Origin: Corynebacterium lemuris
Lineage (GTDB): Bacteria > Actinomycetota > Actinomycetes > Mycobacteriales > Mycobacteriaceae
Assembly (NCBI RefSeq): GCF_024919295.1
Contig: NZ_JANWTC010000008.1
Location: 1-64,000 of the forward strand
Length of the DNA: 64,000 nucleotides
Reading direction: 5' to 3'
Shown here: piece by piece, positions 17,362 through 28,164 of the stretch
Layout of the letters: each line of letters begins with the position of its first letter
How positions within the stretch are numbered: the first letter of the stretch is position 1
The notes under the pieces: model-generated
Database searches by the model: none
Told to the model about the DNA's origin: nothing
What the model saw: only the letters and a program-made list of their open reading frames with translations
Translations under genes and position numbers: made by a program

Positions 17362-18699
17362 TCAGTCCTCGCCGTTGCCGTTCTCGCGCTGGCCGGCGTG
17401 CTCGAGCACCTCGACGATGACGGAGCGCACCCGCCGGCGGCCCCGGCGGTCACGACCGCCTTCGGCGGTCAGGCGCAGGCCGCAGGTCTCGACGACGGAG
17501 CCGGGCAGGGGGACGCGGCCGATCTCGTAGCCGATGAGTCCGGCGACGGATTCGACCTGTTCGCTGATGTCCTCGGGGAAGTCGATGTCCAGGTCCAGGT
17601 CGTCGTGGATCTGGTCGGTGAGGTCCTCAAGCGAGAGGCGGAAGACGGCGCGGTACTTCCGGTCGCTGAGCCGCTCGATGGGGGCGACCTCACTGATGTC
17701 GTATTCGTCGGCGATCTCACCGACGATCTCCTCGAGGATGTCCTCGAGGGTGATCAGGCCGGCGATGCCGCCGTATTCGTCGACGAGCATGGCCATGTGG
17801 ATCTGGTCGCGCTGCATCTCATGGAGCAGTTCGTCGAGGTTCTTCGACTCCGGGACGAAGGTCGCCGGGCGCATGACCTCGCGTACGGAGACCGAGGCCC
17901 CGCCGTCGGTGAGGTGGTAGGTGTGGCGGACGAGGTCCTTGATGTAGACGATGCCGACGATGTCGTCGATGTTCTCCCCGACCACGGGCACCCGCGAATG
18001 CCCGGAGCGCACACACAACGAGGTGGCCTGGCCGGCGTGTTTGTCGTCCTCGATCCAGATCATCTCGGTGCGTGGGACCATCACCTGACGTGCCGTGGTG
18101 GAGGCGAGGTCGAAGACCGACTGGATCATGCGGCGTTCCTCGATCTCCACGATGCCGTGCTCCTGGGCGATGTCGACCATCTCGCGCAGCTCCACCTCGG
18201 TGGCGTACGGCCCGTGCCGGAAACCGGCGCCGGGGGCGATGCGGTTTCCGGTCCAGATCAGCAGCCGGGAGATCGGACCCAGGACATAGGCCACGCCCTG
18301 CAGCACCACCGCGGAACGCAGGGAGATCGAATAGGGGTTCTTCCGGCCCATGGTGCGGCCGAAGACACCGACGATGGCGTAGCTGATCACCGTCACGGCG
18401 ACGATCGCCAGGGTGATGGCCCACAGGTCGGAGGCGATGTACTCCCGGGCCAGGGCGGCGGCGAAGACGGCGGCGGTGGCGTCGAGAAGCGTCTTGAGCA
18501 GGACGAGCAGGTTGATGTGGTCGGCGCGGCGGTCGAGGACGGTCAACAGCGAACGCGCGCCGTTGACATCGTCCTTGACCATGCCCTCGGTGCGTGCCCG
18601 GGACACGGAGCTGACCGCCGATTCGACGGTGCCCAGCAGGCCGGACAGCGCCAGGGCCAGCACGGTGACCGTGCCCAGCCAGACGACATCTATGTCCAT
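17362..18699 (-). CDS. CNNM/CorC-type CBS-domain membrane protein (hemolysin family)
   Basis: A 445-aa membrane protein: DUF21/CNNM domain with four hydrophobic segments (residues 1-185), a CBS pair (about 200-325, MVPRTEMIWIE..., GHSRVPVVGENIDDIVGIVY, MLVDEYGGIAGLITLEDIL), and a C-terminal CorC_HlyC domain (about 345-430). Family members are linked to Mg2+ (or other divalent cation) extrusion, with the CBS pair sensing nucleotides. The ATG at 18699 overlaps the ybeY stop (TGATG); a TTG at 18702 is also possible. In actinobacteria it is regularly placed between ybeY and era. Confidence 0.88.
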   Translation of the reverse strand: MDIDVVWLGTVTVLALALSGLLGTVESAVSSVSRARTEGMVKDDVNGARSLLTVLDRRADHINLLVLLKTLLDATAAVFAAALAREYIASDLWAITLAIVAVTVISYAIVGVFGRTMGRKNPYSISLRSAVVLQGVAYVLGPISRLLIWTGNRIAPGAGFRHGPYATEVELREMVDIAQEHGIVEIEERRMIQSVFDLASTTARQVMVPRTEMIWIEDDKHAGQATSLCVRSGHSRVPVVGENIDDIVGIVYIKDLVRHTYHLTDGGASVSVREVMRPATFVPESKNLDELLHEMQRDQIHMAMLVDEYGGIAGLITLEDILEEIVGEIADEYDISEVAPIERLSDRKYRAVFRLSLEDLTDQIHDDLDLDIDFPEDISEQVESVAGLIGYEIGRVPLPGSVVETCGLRLTAEGGRDRRGRRRVRSVIVEVLEHAGQRENGNGED

Positions 18700-19324
18700 C
18701 AACGGTCCCCGTCGGGGGCACTCCGGCGGGGCTCACCGACGGCGGGCAGTCCGCCGCCGGGAACGATCTTGTCCAGCTCCGCACGGTCGGCCGCGGACGG
18801 GAAGGCCTGCGCGCCGGTCGGCTTGGGCTGGTATTTCACGCCGCGGCGGGTGACGTCGTCGTACCAGTCGGCCAGCAGCTCGTTCTGCAGGGCGAACATC
18901 TCGCGCTCGTCGGTGGGCGTGGCGTGGTCGTAGCCCAGCAGGTGCAGACAACCGTGGACGGTCAGCAGCGCCAGCTCATGGTCGAGGCCGTGGCCGGCGG
19001 CAACGGCCTGCTTCGCGGCGAATTCCGGGCACAGGACAATGTCACCCAGCAGCGCCGGGCCGACCGACCTGCTGTCCGGGCGCCCACCCAGGGCCGTACC
19101 GGAACCGGGGGTCAGCTCATCCATCGGGAAGCTCATCACGTCGGTGGGACCGTCCAGGTCGAGCCAGCGCACGTGCAGATCCGTGATGGTCTTGAGGTCC
19201 ACGATGTGGATGGAGGCCTCGGCGTCGGGGTGGATGTCCATCTCGCCGAGGGCGAAGGAGGCGACGTCGATGAGCATCTCCTCGTTCACACCCTCGTAGC
19301 CGGATTCGTTGAAGACCTCGATGC

Positions 19325-19328
<4 letters not shown>
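18699..19328 (-). CDS. ybeY: Endoribonuclease YbeY (16S rRNA maturation)
   Basis: A zinc-dependent single-strand endoribonuclease involved in 16S rRNA 3' processing and ribosome quality control. The metal site [11 protein letters not shown] sits at residues 125-135, preceded by [10 protein letters not shown] and [10 protein letters not shown]. At 209 aa it is about 50 residues longer than the E. coli enzyme; the extra C-terminal segment (rich in Pro/Lys/Asp) is common in corynebacterial forms. Its ATG overlaps the phoH stop (ATGA). Confidence 0.95.
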
Positions 19329-20293
<965 letters not shown>

Positions 20294-20337
20294 TGGCTCC
20301 GGCGCCTGCTTTCTTGTTGCAACGATTTCACTGAACT

Positions 20338-21060
20338 TTACCAGCGCTGGGTGAGCACACCGATGGCCGACAGGGCCACCATCGCGGCACTGGCCGTGCG
20401 CAGGACCTCCGGGCCCAGTTTCACGGCCTGTGCGCCTGCTGCGCTCAGCTGCGCGAGCTCGTCCGCGCCGATGCCGCCCTCGGGGCCGACGATGAGCACC
20501 ACCTCGTCCACATCCAGGTTGATCTCGCGCAGCGGGGTGGCGGAATCCTCGTGCAGCACCAGCGCGGTCTTCCCCGCGATCAGCTCCGCGAGCTGGGCCG
20601 TGGTGTGCACGTCCAGGATCTCGGGGATGCGGGTGCGCCGGGACTGTTTCGCCGCGGCCAGCGCCGCCGCCTCCCATTTCGCCACGCCCTTCGCGGCCTT
20701 CGGGCCGACCCATTTCGCCACGCAGCGCTGGGCCTGCCAGGGCACGACCGCATCGGCTCCGGCCTGGGTGGCCAGGTCCACGGCGAGCTCGGAGCGTTCC
20801 GCCTTCGGCAGGGCCTGCACCACCGTGACCCGTGGCCCGGCCTGCTTATCGACACCGCTCTCCTCCACCTCCCCCTCCAGCACATCCTTGCCGCGGGTGG
20901 CCGTCACGTGGACTACCGCGTGGGTGCCGCGGCCGTCGGCAAGCATGATGCGCTCGCCGGCCTGGATGCGTTTCACCGACACGGCGTGGCGGCCCTCGGG
21001 TCCGTCGAGAAGCACGTGGCCCTCGAAGGGCCCGGGGTGGAGGAAGACGGGGAGACTCAC
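20338..21060 (-). CDS. rsmE: 16S rRNA (uracil(1498)-N3)-methyltransferase RsmE
   Basis: A 240-aa SPOUT methyltransferase that methylates N3 of U1498 of 16S rRNA using SAM. The PUA-like N-terminal domain (1-75) is followed by the knotted SPOUT domain with [40 protein letters not shown] (SAM-binding knot) and [18 protein letters not shown] start at 21060 overlaps the dnaJ stop by 4 nt (GTGA), implying translational coupling. Confidence 0.94.
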   Translation of the reverse strand: MSLPVFLHPGPFEGHVLLDGPEGRHAVSVKRIQAGERIMLADGRGTHAVVHVTATRGKDVLEGEVEESGVDKQAGPRVTVVQALPKAERSELAVDLATQAGADAVVPWQAQRCVAKWVGPKAAKGVAKWEAAALAAAKQSRRTRIPEILDVHTTAQLAELIAGKTALVLHEDSATPLREINLDVDEVVLIVGPEGGIGADELAQLSAAGAQAVKLGPEVLRTASAAMVALSAIGVLTQRW

Positions 21061-22190
21061 CGGCGGAACTTGTCCTTCAGCCGGGAGAAGAAACCGGAGT
21101 CGCTCTCACCCTCGCGGTTGACGCTGCTGACCTCCTTGCGGTGGTCACGGATCTGCTCCAGCAGCTCGCGGGTGCGCTCATCCAGCTCCGTGGGGATGGT
21201 GACCTCGACATGGGCGATGAGGTGGCCGCGGCCCTCGGTACGCAGGCGCGGCATGCCCTCACCGACCAGGCGGATCTGCTCACCCGGCTGCGTGCCGGCC
21301 GGGATCTCGATGGTCAGGGACTCACCCGCGAGATCCTCGACGGTGATCTCGGTGCCCAGGGCGGCGTCCACCGACGGCACCGAGACCGCCAGGTGCAGGT
21401 TGTCGCCGTCGCGCTGGAATACCGGGTGCGGGCGGGTCGCGACCTCCACGTAGAGATCACCCGCCGGGCCACCACCGTGGCCCACCTCGCCCTGGCCGGC
21501 CATGCGGATGCGCATGCCGTTGTTGATGCCCGCCGGCACGTTGACCACCAGGTCACGGCGCTTCTTCACACGCCCGCCGCCCGAGCAGCGGGAGCAGGGA
21601 TCCTCGATGACCTCGCCGAAACCGTCACACGTCGGGCACGGCTGGGAGGTCATGATGTTGCCCAGGAAGGAACGCTGCACCTGCTGCACCTCACCCTGGC
21701 CGTGGCACTGCCCACAGGTCACCGGCTTCGACTTCGACTCCGAACCGGTGCCCTCGCAATGCTCACAGACCACGGCGGTGTCGACGGTGATGTCCTTCTT
21801 CACACCCGCGAAAGCCTCCTCGAGGGTGATCGCGATGCGCAGCAGGGCGTCATTGCCCGGCTGCACCCGCGAACGCGGACCCCGGGAACCACCGGCGCCG
21901 CCACCGAAGAAGGCCTCGAAGATGTCCCCGAAACCACCCCCGCCGAAGCCGCCCGGCATGCCGCCGTTGCCCTGCTCCATCGGGTCCCCGCCCATGTCCA
22001 CGACACGACGCTTCTCCGGGTCGGTGAGCACCTCATGCGCCACCGACGCCTCGCGGAACTTCTCCGCCGCCTCCTCCGAGGGGTTGACGTCCGGGTGGTA
22101 CTTCCTCGCCAGCTTGCGGTACGCCTTCTTGATCTCGGCATCCGTCGCAGACTTGTCGACGCCCAGAATTCCGTAATAGTCACGAGCCAC
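21057..22190 (-). CDS. dnaJ2: Chaperone protein DnaJ (DnaJ2 type)
   Basis: A 377-aa Hsp40 co-chaperone that stimulates the ATPase of DnaK. J domain residues 1-65 with HPD at 32-34, a Gly/Phe-rich linker (about 75-105), four CxxCxGxG zinc repeats ([32 protein letters not shown]), and C-terminal substrate-binding domains. It is called DnaJ2 because in actinobacteria the copy next to hrcA is distinct from that in the dnaK-grpE operon. It begins 46 nt after hrcA. Confidence 0.95.
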   Translation of the reverse strand: MARDYYGILGVDKSATDAEIKKAYRKLARKYHPDVNPSEEAAEKFREASVAHEVLTDPEKRRVVDMGGDPMEQGNGGMPGGFGGGGFGDIFEAFFGGGAGGSRGPRSRVQPGNDALLRIAITLEEAFAGVKKDITVDTAVVCEHCEGTGSESKSKPVTCGQCHGQGEVQQVQRSFLGNIMTSQPCPTCDGFGEVIEDPCSRCSGGGRVKKRRDLVVNVPAGINNGMRIRMAGQGEVGHGGGPAGDLYVEVATRPHPVFQRDGDNLHLAVSVPSVDAALGTEITVEDLAGESLTIEIPAGTQPGEQIRLVGEGMPRLRTEGRGHLIAHVEVTIPTELDERTRELLEQIRDHRKEVSSVNREGESDSGFFSRLKDKFRR

Positions 22191-22236
22191 GATGAGTGAG
22201 ACTTCCTTTTGTCAGCTGTTCAAGATCAGATAAATA

Positions 22237-23265
22237 CTACTCGCCAGCCAGAATGCGGCTGACATACCGTGCAACGGCGGAGACCTTCGAGATGGTTCCC
22301 GGATAGTCCATGAACGTCGGACCCACCACACCCAGCCCGCCGAGCATGTGCCCGACCGAACCGTAGCCGGTGGCCACGACCGAGGCATCATGCAGATCCT
22401 CGTCCTCATTCTCCTCACCGATGAGCACGCTCACGTTGCCCAGGTCCGGCACATTCGCCAGCAGTTTGAGCACCGTCACCTGCTCCTCCAGGGCCTCCAG
22501 CACACTGGGCAGACCCGCCGGGAAATCCCGGGCGAAACGCGTCAGATTCGACGTGCCCGCCAGAATGAGGCGGTCCGTGGGCTGCTCCACCAGCGTCTCG
22601 ATCAGGCGTGTCGACGCCCGGATCACCGCATGCCGGATCTGCGCCGGCGGGTTGTGCGCCAGCTCCACCAGGCTCGTCGAACCCTCCTTGAGGGTCTTGT
22701 CGGCCAGCGCACCGTTGAGCAGGTCGCGCAGGAGCTGGACGCCGGCGGCGTCGATGAGCTCCTCGAGCTCCACGTTGCGCTGGTCCACCCGGCCCGTGTC
22801 CGTGATCAACACCAGCAGCAGACGCGTCGGCCCGAGCGCCACCACCTCCACATGCTTGACCCGCGAGACCCGCAGATCCGGCAGCTGCACCACCGCCGCC
22901 TGCCGGGTCAACTGGGCGAGGAGCTGGACGGAACGGCGCAGCACATCCTCCAGATCCACCCCCTCCTCCAGGAAACCGATGATCGCCCGGCGCTCCGCCG
23001 CCGACAACGGCTTGAGCTCATGGATGTGGTCCACGAACTGGCGGTAGCCCTTCTCCGTCGGGATCCGGCCCGAACTCGCGTGCTGCTGCGCGATATAGCC
23101 CTCCGACTCGAGCACCGCCATGTCATTGCGGATCGTCGCACTCGACACGTTCAGATGGTGGCGCTCCAGCAACGCCTTCGAACCCACCGGTTCCTGGGAG
23201 GCGATGTAGTCCGCCACGATCGCGCGCAGCACCTCCTGCCGACGATCCGCCGTCGATCCAGCCAT
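22237..23265 (-). CDS. hrcA: Heat-inducible transcriptional repressor HrcA
   Basis: A 342-aa repressor that binds CIRCE operators of class I heat-shock genes and is activated by GroEL. N-terminal winged helix ([20 protein letters not shown], then [18 protein letters not shown]), [16 protein letters not shown], and a GAF-like dimer domain up to the C-terminus ([21 protein letters not shown]). The ATG at 23265 has a strong GGAGGTGAG upstream. The start is preceded by an inserted AbiEi/DUF559 gene rather than hemW directly. I could not find a proper CIRCE element upstream. Confidence 0.95.
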   Translation of the reverse strand: MAGSTADRRQEVLRAIVADYIASQEPVGSKALLERHHLNVSSATIRNDMAVLESEGYIAQQHASSGRIPTEKGYRQFVDHIHELKPLSAAERRAIIGFLEEGVDLEDVLRRSVQLLAQLTRQAAVVQLPDLRVSRVKHVEVVALGPTRLLLVLITDTGRVDQRNVELEELIDAAGVQLLRDLLNGALADKTLKEGSTSLVELAHNPPAQIRHAVIRASTRLIETLVEQPTDRLILAGTSNLTRFARDFPAGLPSVLEALEEQVTVLKLLANVPDLGNVSVLIGEENEDEDLHDASVVATGYGSVGHMLGGLGVVGPTFMDYPGTISKVSAVARYVSRILAGE

Positions 23266-23319
23266 CTGGCACTCACCTCCCTCGGTTGCTAGGTTCCCCA
23301 AGTGTAACCCCCGAGGGTG

Positions 23320-24204
23320 CTATTTCCATTCCCTGTGTGTCGCCCGCAGGGCACTGTGGCAGTTCCACACGGGCGCGCTGAGCCGTTCCTCCCCGGCGAT
23401 GAGCGCCTCGATCTGCGCAACCACCGAATGCAGGTGCATGTCGATGCACGCATCCGAATACGTCAGGTGGCGGTAGCCGCGGATGTGCGCGTCGTTGGCC
23501 TTCCAGTGGTCCTTGACCAACACATCCCTGGTGCGGTGGTACTCGTAGCCGTTGACCTCGATGATCAGCTTGTGCTTCTCACTGACCCCGTCGCGGAAGT
23601 AGTGGCCGACCAGCTTGTTCTGCTCCATCACGATCCCCCGCCCCCGCAGCACGCGGAACAGGATCCGCTCCGTCATGGAATCCCCGCCCACCGCCGCCCT
23701 GGCCACCAGTTCCCGCAGCCGCTTCGGGATTTTCCTGAAGGCGGCCAGGTCCTCCTCCAGCTCCGCCTGGCCGGTTCTGCCGGGATACTGCTTCTCCAGC
23801 AGCCACACCGCCCAGTTCTCGTCCTTCGTGGGCATGTCCAGCGCCGCACGGACCGGGGTGGCGATGCGCAGCCCGTCGATGAGCCGGTGCGGTGTGGTGC
23901 TGGCGGTGGTGATGCGCAGATACGGCGAGCCGCTGCGGTGACGGTTGCGCGGCACCAGCGCATGTACCGGCACGGAGATGTGCTTCTTCTCGTAGACCTG
24001 CCAGGCTGTCTTCCCGGTGAAGACCAGGTGCGGTCGGCTGCGCTGCAGCGCCCGGAGCAGATAATCGCCCGAAGGCCGGGAGGTGCAGTAGATGCCATGG
24101 TCGATACGGTGGAGTTGTCCGGCGTCGACAAGCTTCGAGATCTTGTGGCGGCTGTGTCCCAGGGCGTTGAGTTCGGCGGTGCGGAGAATCTGTCGCGGTT
24201 CCAT
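23320..24204 (-). CDS. AbiEi-like winged-helix protein with C-terminal DUF559/Vsr-type nuclease fold
   Basis: A 294-aa protein. The N-terminus (MEPRQILRTAELNALGHSRHKISKLVDAGQLHRIDHGIY, given in parts: RHKISKLVDAGQLHRID is the recognition region) is an AbiEi_4-type wHTH, as in antitoxins of type IV systems. A middle domain contains VFTGKTAWQVY and DGLRIATPVRAALDM. The C-terminus holds a PD-(D/E)xK-like core: KLIIEVNGYEYH, then HWKANDAHIRGYRHLTYS. Such two-domain proteins are frequent single genes in corynebacteria; no AbiEii toxin lies beside it. It interrupts the usual hemW-hrcA junction and sits 117 bp after the hemW stop, separated by the inverted repeat at 24247-24316. Function unknown; antitoxin-like or endonuclease roles are both possible. 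Confidence 0.7.
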   Translation of the reverse strand: MEPRQILRTAELNALGHSRHKISKLVDAGQLHRIDHGIYCTSRPSGDYLLRALQRSRPHLVFTGKTAWQVYEKKHISVPVHALVPRNRHRSGSPYLRITTASTTPHRLIDGLRIATPVRAALDMPTKDENWAVWLLEKQYPGRTGQAELEEDLAAFRKIPKRLRELVARAAVGGDSMTERILFRVLRGRGIVMEQNKLVGHYFRDGVSEKHKLIIEVNGYEYHRTRDVLVKDHWKANDAHIRGYRHLTYSDACIDMHLHSVVAQIEALIAGEERLSAPVWNCHSALRATHREWK

Positions 24205-24246
24205 GCCACTGTTGGACTGCGCGCAGGGCCAGAAGGTTCCCGGGCC

Positions 24247-24316
24247 GCGGAATTCACTCCACAGATAGGGGCCCTTCCGGGGGCCGGACCCTCCGGAACT
24301 GTGGAGCGAATTCCGC
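24247..24316. repeat. 18-bp inverted repeat between hemW and the AbiEi/DUF559 gene
   Basis: Arms 24247-24264 (GCGGAATTCACTCCACAG) and 24299-24316 (CTGTGGAGCGAATTCCGC) match in 17 of 18 positions around a 34-nt GC-rich centre. It begins 4 nt after the hemW stop. It could be a terminator of hemW, but the lack of a T tract and the length of the arms also fit a small mobile or recombination element. Confidence 0.7.
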
Positions 24317-24320
24317 CCGC

Positions 24321-25445
24321 TCAGCGCTCCTCGGCGACCAGGATGTCGGTGATGATGCCGTCGGCGAGCAGTCGCCCCGCGTCGGTGATCGCGATGCGCT
24401 CCCCGACATGCTTCAGCAGGCCCGCCGCCACCTGCTTATCGACAACCTCGTGTGCCCCCGCCTCCACCCAGCTCAATGGGATGCCCTCGCGCAGGCGCAG
24501 GCCGAGCATGATGCGCTCGGTGTGGCGGTCGGCATCGGTTAGCTCCTCGGTGCCGGCGATGGGCAGCTCCCCCTTCGCCACCGCGTCAGCGTAGCGGGCG
24601 GGGTGCTTGATGTTGTGGAAGCGGCGGTTGCCCAGATGCGAGTGCGCGCCGGGGCCCGCACCCCACCAGTCGCCGTCGCGCCAGTAGATCTCATTGTGGC
24701 GGCACTCGCCACCCGGTTTCGCCCAGTTGGAGACCTCGTACCAGTCGAAACCGGCGTCCTCCAGTTTCTGCGAGATGATGGCGTAACGGTCGGCGTAGAC
24801 ATCCTCGTCCGGTGCCGGCAGCTCACCGCGGCGGACCTTGCGGGCCATGGCAGTGCCGTCCTCGACGATCAGCGAATAGGCGGAGACGTGGTCGACATCG
24901 GCGGAGAGGACGGCGTCGAGGGTGCGTCGGACATCATCGTCCGTCTCGGTGGGGGTGCCGTAGATCATGTCGAGGTTGACGTGGGCGAATCCGGCGGCGC
25001 GGGCCTCCTTCGCGGCATCGACGGCCCGGCCCGGGGTGTGGGTGCGGTCCAGCACGCGCAGCACGGCGGAGGAGGCGGACTGCATCCCTAACGAGATACG
25101 GGTGAAACCGGCCTCCAGCAACCCGTCGAAGAATTCCGGGGAGACGGACTCCGGGTTGGATTCGGTGGTCACCTCCGCGCCGGGCGCCAGGCCGAAGGTG
25201 TCGCGCACCATGCCCAGCACGCGCGCCAGACCATCAGCGCCGAGCAGGGAGGGGGTGCCACCGCCGATGAAGACGGTCTCGGCCGGACGCCCCGAAGGCG
25301 CGGCCAGCTCCAGCTCACCCGCCAGGGCATCGAGGTAGGAGGCGGGTGAGGCGGAGGTACCGAGCTCACCCGGGGTGTAGGTGTTGAAATCGCAGTAACC
25401 GCAGCGGGTCGAGCAGAAAGGGACGTGAACGTAGACGCCGAACAT
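24321..25445 (-). CDS. hemW: Heme chaperone HemW (radical SAM, coproporphyrinogen III oxidase-like)
   Basis: A 374-aa radical SAM protein. The [4Fe-4S] cluster motif CxxxCxxC is at Cys11, Cys15 and Cys18 (FCSTRCGYCDF); VFIGGGTPSLL follows, then TTESNPESVSPEF, RISLGMQSASSAVL, NLDMIYGTPTET and VSAYSLIVEDGTAM. The first Cys spacing and lack of the HemN extra Cys support HemW rather than true coproporphyrinogen dehydrogenase; HemW inserts heme. The ATG at 25445 is preceded by a TAACGT box with 7-nt spacing, so the mRNA may be leaderless. Confidence 0.93.
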   Translation of the reverse strand: MFGVYVHVPFCSTRCGYCDFNTYTPGELGTSASPASYLDALAGELELAAPSGRPAETVFIGGGTPSLLGADGLARVLGMVRDTFGLAPGAEVTTESNPESVSPEFFDGLLEAGFTRISLGMQSASSAVLRVLDRTHTPGRAVDAAKEARAAGFAHVNLDMIYGTPTETDDDVRRTLDAVLSADVDHVSAYSLIVEDGTAMARKVRRGELPAPDEDVYADRYAIISQKLEDAGFDWYEVSNWAKPGGECRHNEIYWRDGDWWGAGPGAHSHLGNRRFHNIKHPARYADAVAKGELPIAGTEELTDADRHTERIMLGLRLREGIPLSWVEAGAHEVVDKQVAAGLLKHVGERIAITDAGRLLADGIITDILVAEER

Positions 25446-25452
25446 CTACGCC

Positions 25453-25458
25453 ACGTTA
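25453..25458 (-). promoter_or_regulatory. Putative leaderless -10 box of hemW
   Basis: On the minus strand TAACGT ends 7 nt before the hemW ATG (25445); it overlaps the stop of the preceding gene. No Shine-Dalgarno sequence is visible. Confidence 0.45.
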
Positions 25459-26130
25459 GCTGGCCGCACCCCGGCGGGCACGTTTGGCGGAGACGCGGGC
25501 GACGACGGCGTCGATACGCGCGCGCTCCGCGAGGAACTCCGGCGGGTGGGTGCCGCGCATCGTGCGCACATAGGAGGGGTGATCCCCGGCGACCGTCTCC
25601 AACCAACCCTCCACCGTCGCGGTCACGTGCGTGCCCGCGCGGGCGTAGAGATGCGGCAGACTGACGGCATCGAGGTTCCCGGCAACCAGCTCCGTCTGGT
25701 CGAGCACCCACTCCACCAGCTCGCCGAGATGCTCGACGGTGACCTCGGTGCGGGCATTGACGGCCTCCGCGAGACCGGTGACGGTCACGGGGTTGGCCAC
25801 GGGGAAGAGTTCCTCGAGGGAGACGGCGTCGAGAAGCTCCGGCTCCGGGAGCCGCGAACCGGAGGCCGCGCTCGCGGAGAGCACCCCCGAACGCAGACCA
25901 CTGATCAGCGCCTGGCGCAGACCGAGGAGCTCACCGACGATCTGGCGGGAATCCCGGCGCGCGTCGGCCAGGATCTCCACGAACTCGGCGAGACACTCGC
26001 GGGTGAGTTCCGGGTCCCAGTCGCGCACGGCCTCGAGGAGATTCTCGGTGTAGACGGCGACCTCGTCACCGATGTTGTAGATCTCCTGGGTGAGTTCGCG
26101 GTGGCGCAACTCGGCGGCGATCTTCTGCAT
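25456..26130 (-). CDS. Conserved hypothetical protein, all-helical
   Basis: A 224-aa protein, predicted soluble and mostly alpha-helical with many Glu/Leu/Ala, no signal peptide or membrane helix. Segments such as ELTQEIYNIGDEVAVYTENLL and GELLGLRQALISGLRSGVL are amphipathic. No recognised family. It starts at ATG 26130 and ends 10 nt before the hemW ATG, so it may be transcribed with hemW, and hemW also has its own -10 box. Confidence 0.7.
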   Translation of the reverse strand: MQKIAAELRHRELTQEIYNIGDEVAVYTENLLEAVRDWDPELTRECLAEFVEILADARRDSRQIVGELLGLRQALISGLRSGVLSASAASGSRLPEPELLDAVSLEELFPVANPVTVTGLAEAVNARTEVTVEHLGELVEWVLDQTELVAGNLDAVSLPHLYARAGTHVTATVEGWLETVAGDHPSYVRTMRGTHPPEFLAERARIDAVVARVSAKRARRGAAS

Positions 26131-26194
26131 CGTGGGCAGCCCCCTATCCGTCGATCTTGATGTTCACCTGGACTGCGCCTGACTTTAGGCTACA

Positions 26195-26226
26195 AACCCG
26201 CGCGCACCGGCAGGACGCGCCGGGTT
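26195..26226 (-). terminator. Hairpin at the fadD stop codon
   Basis: Arms AACCCGCGCG (26195-26204) and CGCGCCGGGTT (26216-26226) pair with a single-base bulge. The right arm touches the fadD stop codon (26225-26227), and in the leftward direction the hairpin is followed by a short T-containing stretch. Confidence 0.4.
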
Positions 26227-28093
26227 ACGGCTTGTACAGGTGGTTGATTGCGTCCGTGTAGCGGGCGACGACGACGTTGCGCTTGACCTTCATCGTCGGG
26301 GTCAGTTCATTCTCCTCCTCCGAGAGGTCCCGGTCGAGGATGTAGAACTTCCGGATACCCTCCGCCTGGGAGACGGTGGCGTTGACGGTGTTGACGGCGT
26401 CCTGGATCTCGGCGCGCAGGGTCGGGTCGGTGGCCAGCTCCCCGATCGACTTGCTCTCCGGGATGTTGTGGTTGAGGCGCCAGCGTTTCATCGCGTCCTC
26501 GTCGAGGGTGACCAGCAGGCCGATGAAGGGTTTGCCGTCACCGACGACCATCGCCTGGGAGATCAGGGGATGGGCGCGCAGGGAGTCCTCCATCGGGCCG
26601 GGCGAGATGTTCTTGCCGCCGGCGGTGACGATGAGGTCCTTCTTGCGGCCCGTGATCACCAGGTGGCCGGTCTCCAGCAGCTCACCGAGGTCGCCGGTGT
26701 TGTACCAGCCGTCGTGCATGGATTCGGCGGTGGCCTCATCGTTGTTCCAGTAGCCGTCGAAGAGGATGGGGCCCTTGACCAGGATCTCGCCGTCGTCGTT
26801 GATGCGGATGGTCACCCCGCCCAGCGGGCGGCCGACGGAGCCGATTTTCTGGTCCTCGAAGTCGATGGTGGCGGCCGCTGCGGTCTCGGTCAGGCCGTAG
26901 CCCTCGTAGACGGTCACGCCCAGGCCGCGGAAGAAGTGCAGCAGGTCGTGGCTCATGGCGGAGCCGCCGGTGATGGCGTACTCGACGGAATTGCCGATGG
27001 CGGCGCGGATCTTGGAGTAGAGGAGCTTGTCGTAGAGCTTGCGTTTGGCCTGCAGGGCCTTCGAGGGGCCTTCCGGTTTGTCCAGGGCGCGGGAGTATTC
27101 GATGGCGGTCTTCTCCGCGCGGTCGAAGATCTTCGCCTTGAGCGGGCCACCGTCGGCGGCCTTCGCGGCCGCCGAGTTGCGGACCTTCTCGAAGACGCGC
27201 GGCACCCCCAGGATGAGGTTCGGCCGGGAGCGGGAGAATTCGACGGAGAGGGTGGAGAAGTCCGACCAGTGGTTCTGGGTGGCGCCGCCGATGACCAGGG
27301 CCAGGGAGACGGCACGCGCCAGGACGTGCGCCAGGGGCAGGAAGGTCAGGGAACGGCTGCCTGGCCGGGAGATTGCGCCGACCGGGTGGGAGAGGATCGC
27401 GCGGACCTCGGCCAGCCAGTTGCGGTGGGTGAGGCGGCAGCCCTTCGGTTGGCCGGTGGTGCCGGAGGTGTAGACCAGGGAGGCCAGCGAATCGGTTTCG
27501 GTGCGGGCGATCCGGGAGTCGATCTCCTCGTTGTCGATGCCGCGGCCCTCGAATTTCAGCGTCGCGATCGCCGAGGAGTTGATCTCCAGCACCCGGCGCA
27601 GCTGCGAGGGTGAGCCCTGCAGCCCCGGGGTGCCGTCCTCCTGCAGCACCAGGTGGGAGATCAGTTCGGTGTGGTCGCGGGTCTCGGTGACGGCCAGCAC
27701 CGCGCCGGAGTCCTCGATGATCCACTGCATCTGCGAGAGCGAGGAGGAGGGGTAGACCGGTACGCTCACCGCGCCGGCGGCCCAGATGGCGAAGTCGAGC
27801 AGCGACCACTCATAACGCGTCGCGGAGATCAGCGCGACCCGGTCCCCCGGCTCCACCCCGGAGGCAACCAGGCCCTTGGCCACGTCGTAGACCTCGCTGA
27901 CGAATTCCGCGGAGGTGACGTTGACCCACTCGTAGTTGGCGGGGCGGGTGAACATGACGCCGCGCGGGTAGCGTCTCGCGGTGTCGAGCATGGCGGTCAG
28001 GCATGTCTCGCCGGGGGCGATGTCGTATTCGGCGGGGGTGTGGAACTCCTGCACAGGCGCGTCCTCTCGCATCAGCTGATAACTGTTGTTCAC
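26225..28093 (-). CDS. fadD: Long-chain fatty acid--CoA ligase (FadD15-like)
   Basis: A 622-aa adenylate-forming enzyme that activates fatty acids through acyl-AMP to acyl-CoA. Motifs: LVYTSGTTGQPKGCRLTH (ATP/AMP P-loop, about residues 203-220), YEGYGLTETAAAATID, DGWYNTGDLGEL, and the C-terminal ITGRKKDLIVTAGGKNISPG with the catalytic Lys region. The GTG at 28093 has a TAGCGT box 6 nt upstream on the minus strand, fitting a leaderless start; an ATG seven codons later is an alternative. It is divergent from malQ. Confidence 0.92.
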   Translation of the reverse strand: MNNSYQLMREDAPVQEFHTPAEYDIAPGETCLTAMLDTARRYPRGVMFTRPANYEWVNVTSAEFVSEVYDVAKGLVASGVEPGDRVALISATRYEWSLLDFAIWAAGAVSVPVYPSSSLSQMQWIIEDSGAVLAVTETRDHTELISHLVLQEDGTPGLQGSPSQLRRVLEINSSAIATLKFEGRGIDNEEIDSRIARTETDSLASLVYTSGTTGQPKGCRLTHRNWLAEVRAILSHPVGAISRPGSRSLTFLPLAHVLARAVSLALVIGGATQNHWSDFSTLSVEFSRSRPNLILGVPRVFEKVRNSAAAKAADGGPLKAKIFDRAEKTAIEYSRALDKPEGPSKALQAKRKLYDKLLYSKIRAAIGNSVEYAITGGSAMSHDLLHFFRGLGVTVYEGYGLTETAAAATIDFEDQKIGSVGRPLGGVTIRINDDGEILVKGPILFDGYWNNDEATAESMHDGWYNTGDLGELLETGHLVITGRKKDLIVTAGGKNISPGPMEDSLRAHPLISQAMVVGDGKPFIGLLVTLDEDAMKRWRLNHNIPESKSIGELATDPTLRAEIQDAVNTVNATVSQAEGIRKFYILDRDLSEEENELTPTMKVKRNVVVARYTDAINHLYKP

Positions 28094-28099
28094 CTCACA

Positions 28100-28105
28100 A
28101 CGCTA
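28100..28105 (-). promoter_or_regulatory. Putative leaderless -10 box of fadD
   Basis: TAGCGT on the minus strand ends 6 nt before the GTG at 28093. Confidence 0.4.
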
Positions 28106-28164
28106 CCCCTGCAACCCCACCATGGGGGACAGACAGGGTGCCTGCTTCCGCGCGAGGTGGCAGG

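Noticed and set aside
23266..23330. Possible CIRCE operator upstream of hrcA
   Set aside because: There is GAGTGC in the region of the Shine-Dalgarno sequence, but no opposing TTAGCACTC arm at 9-nt spacing, so the palindrome is not complete.
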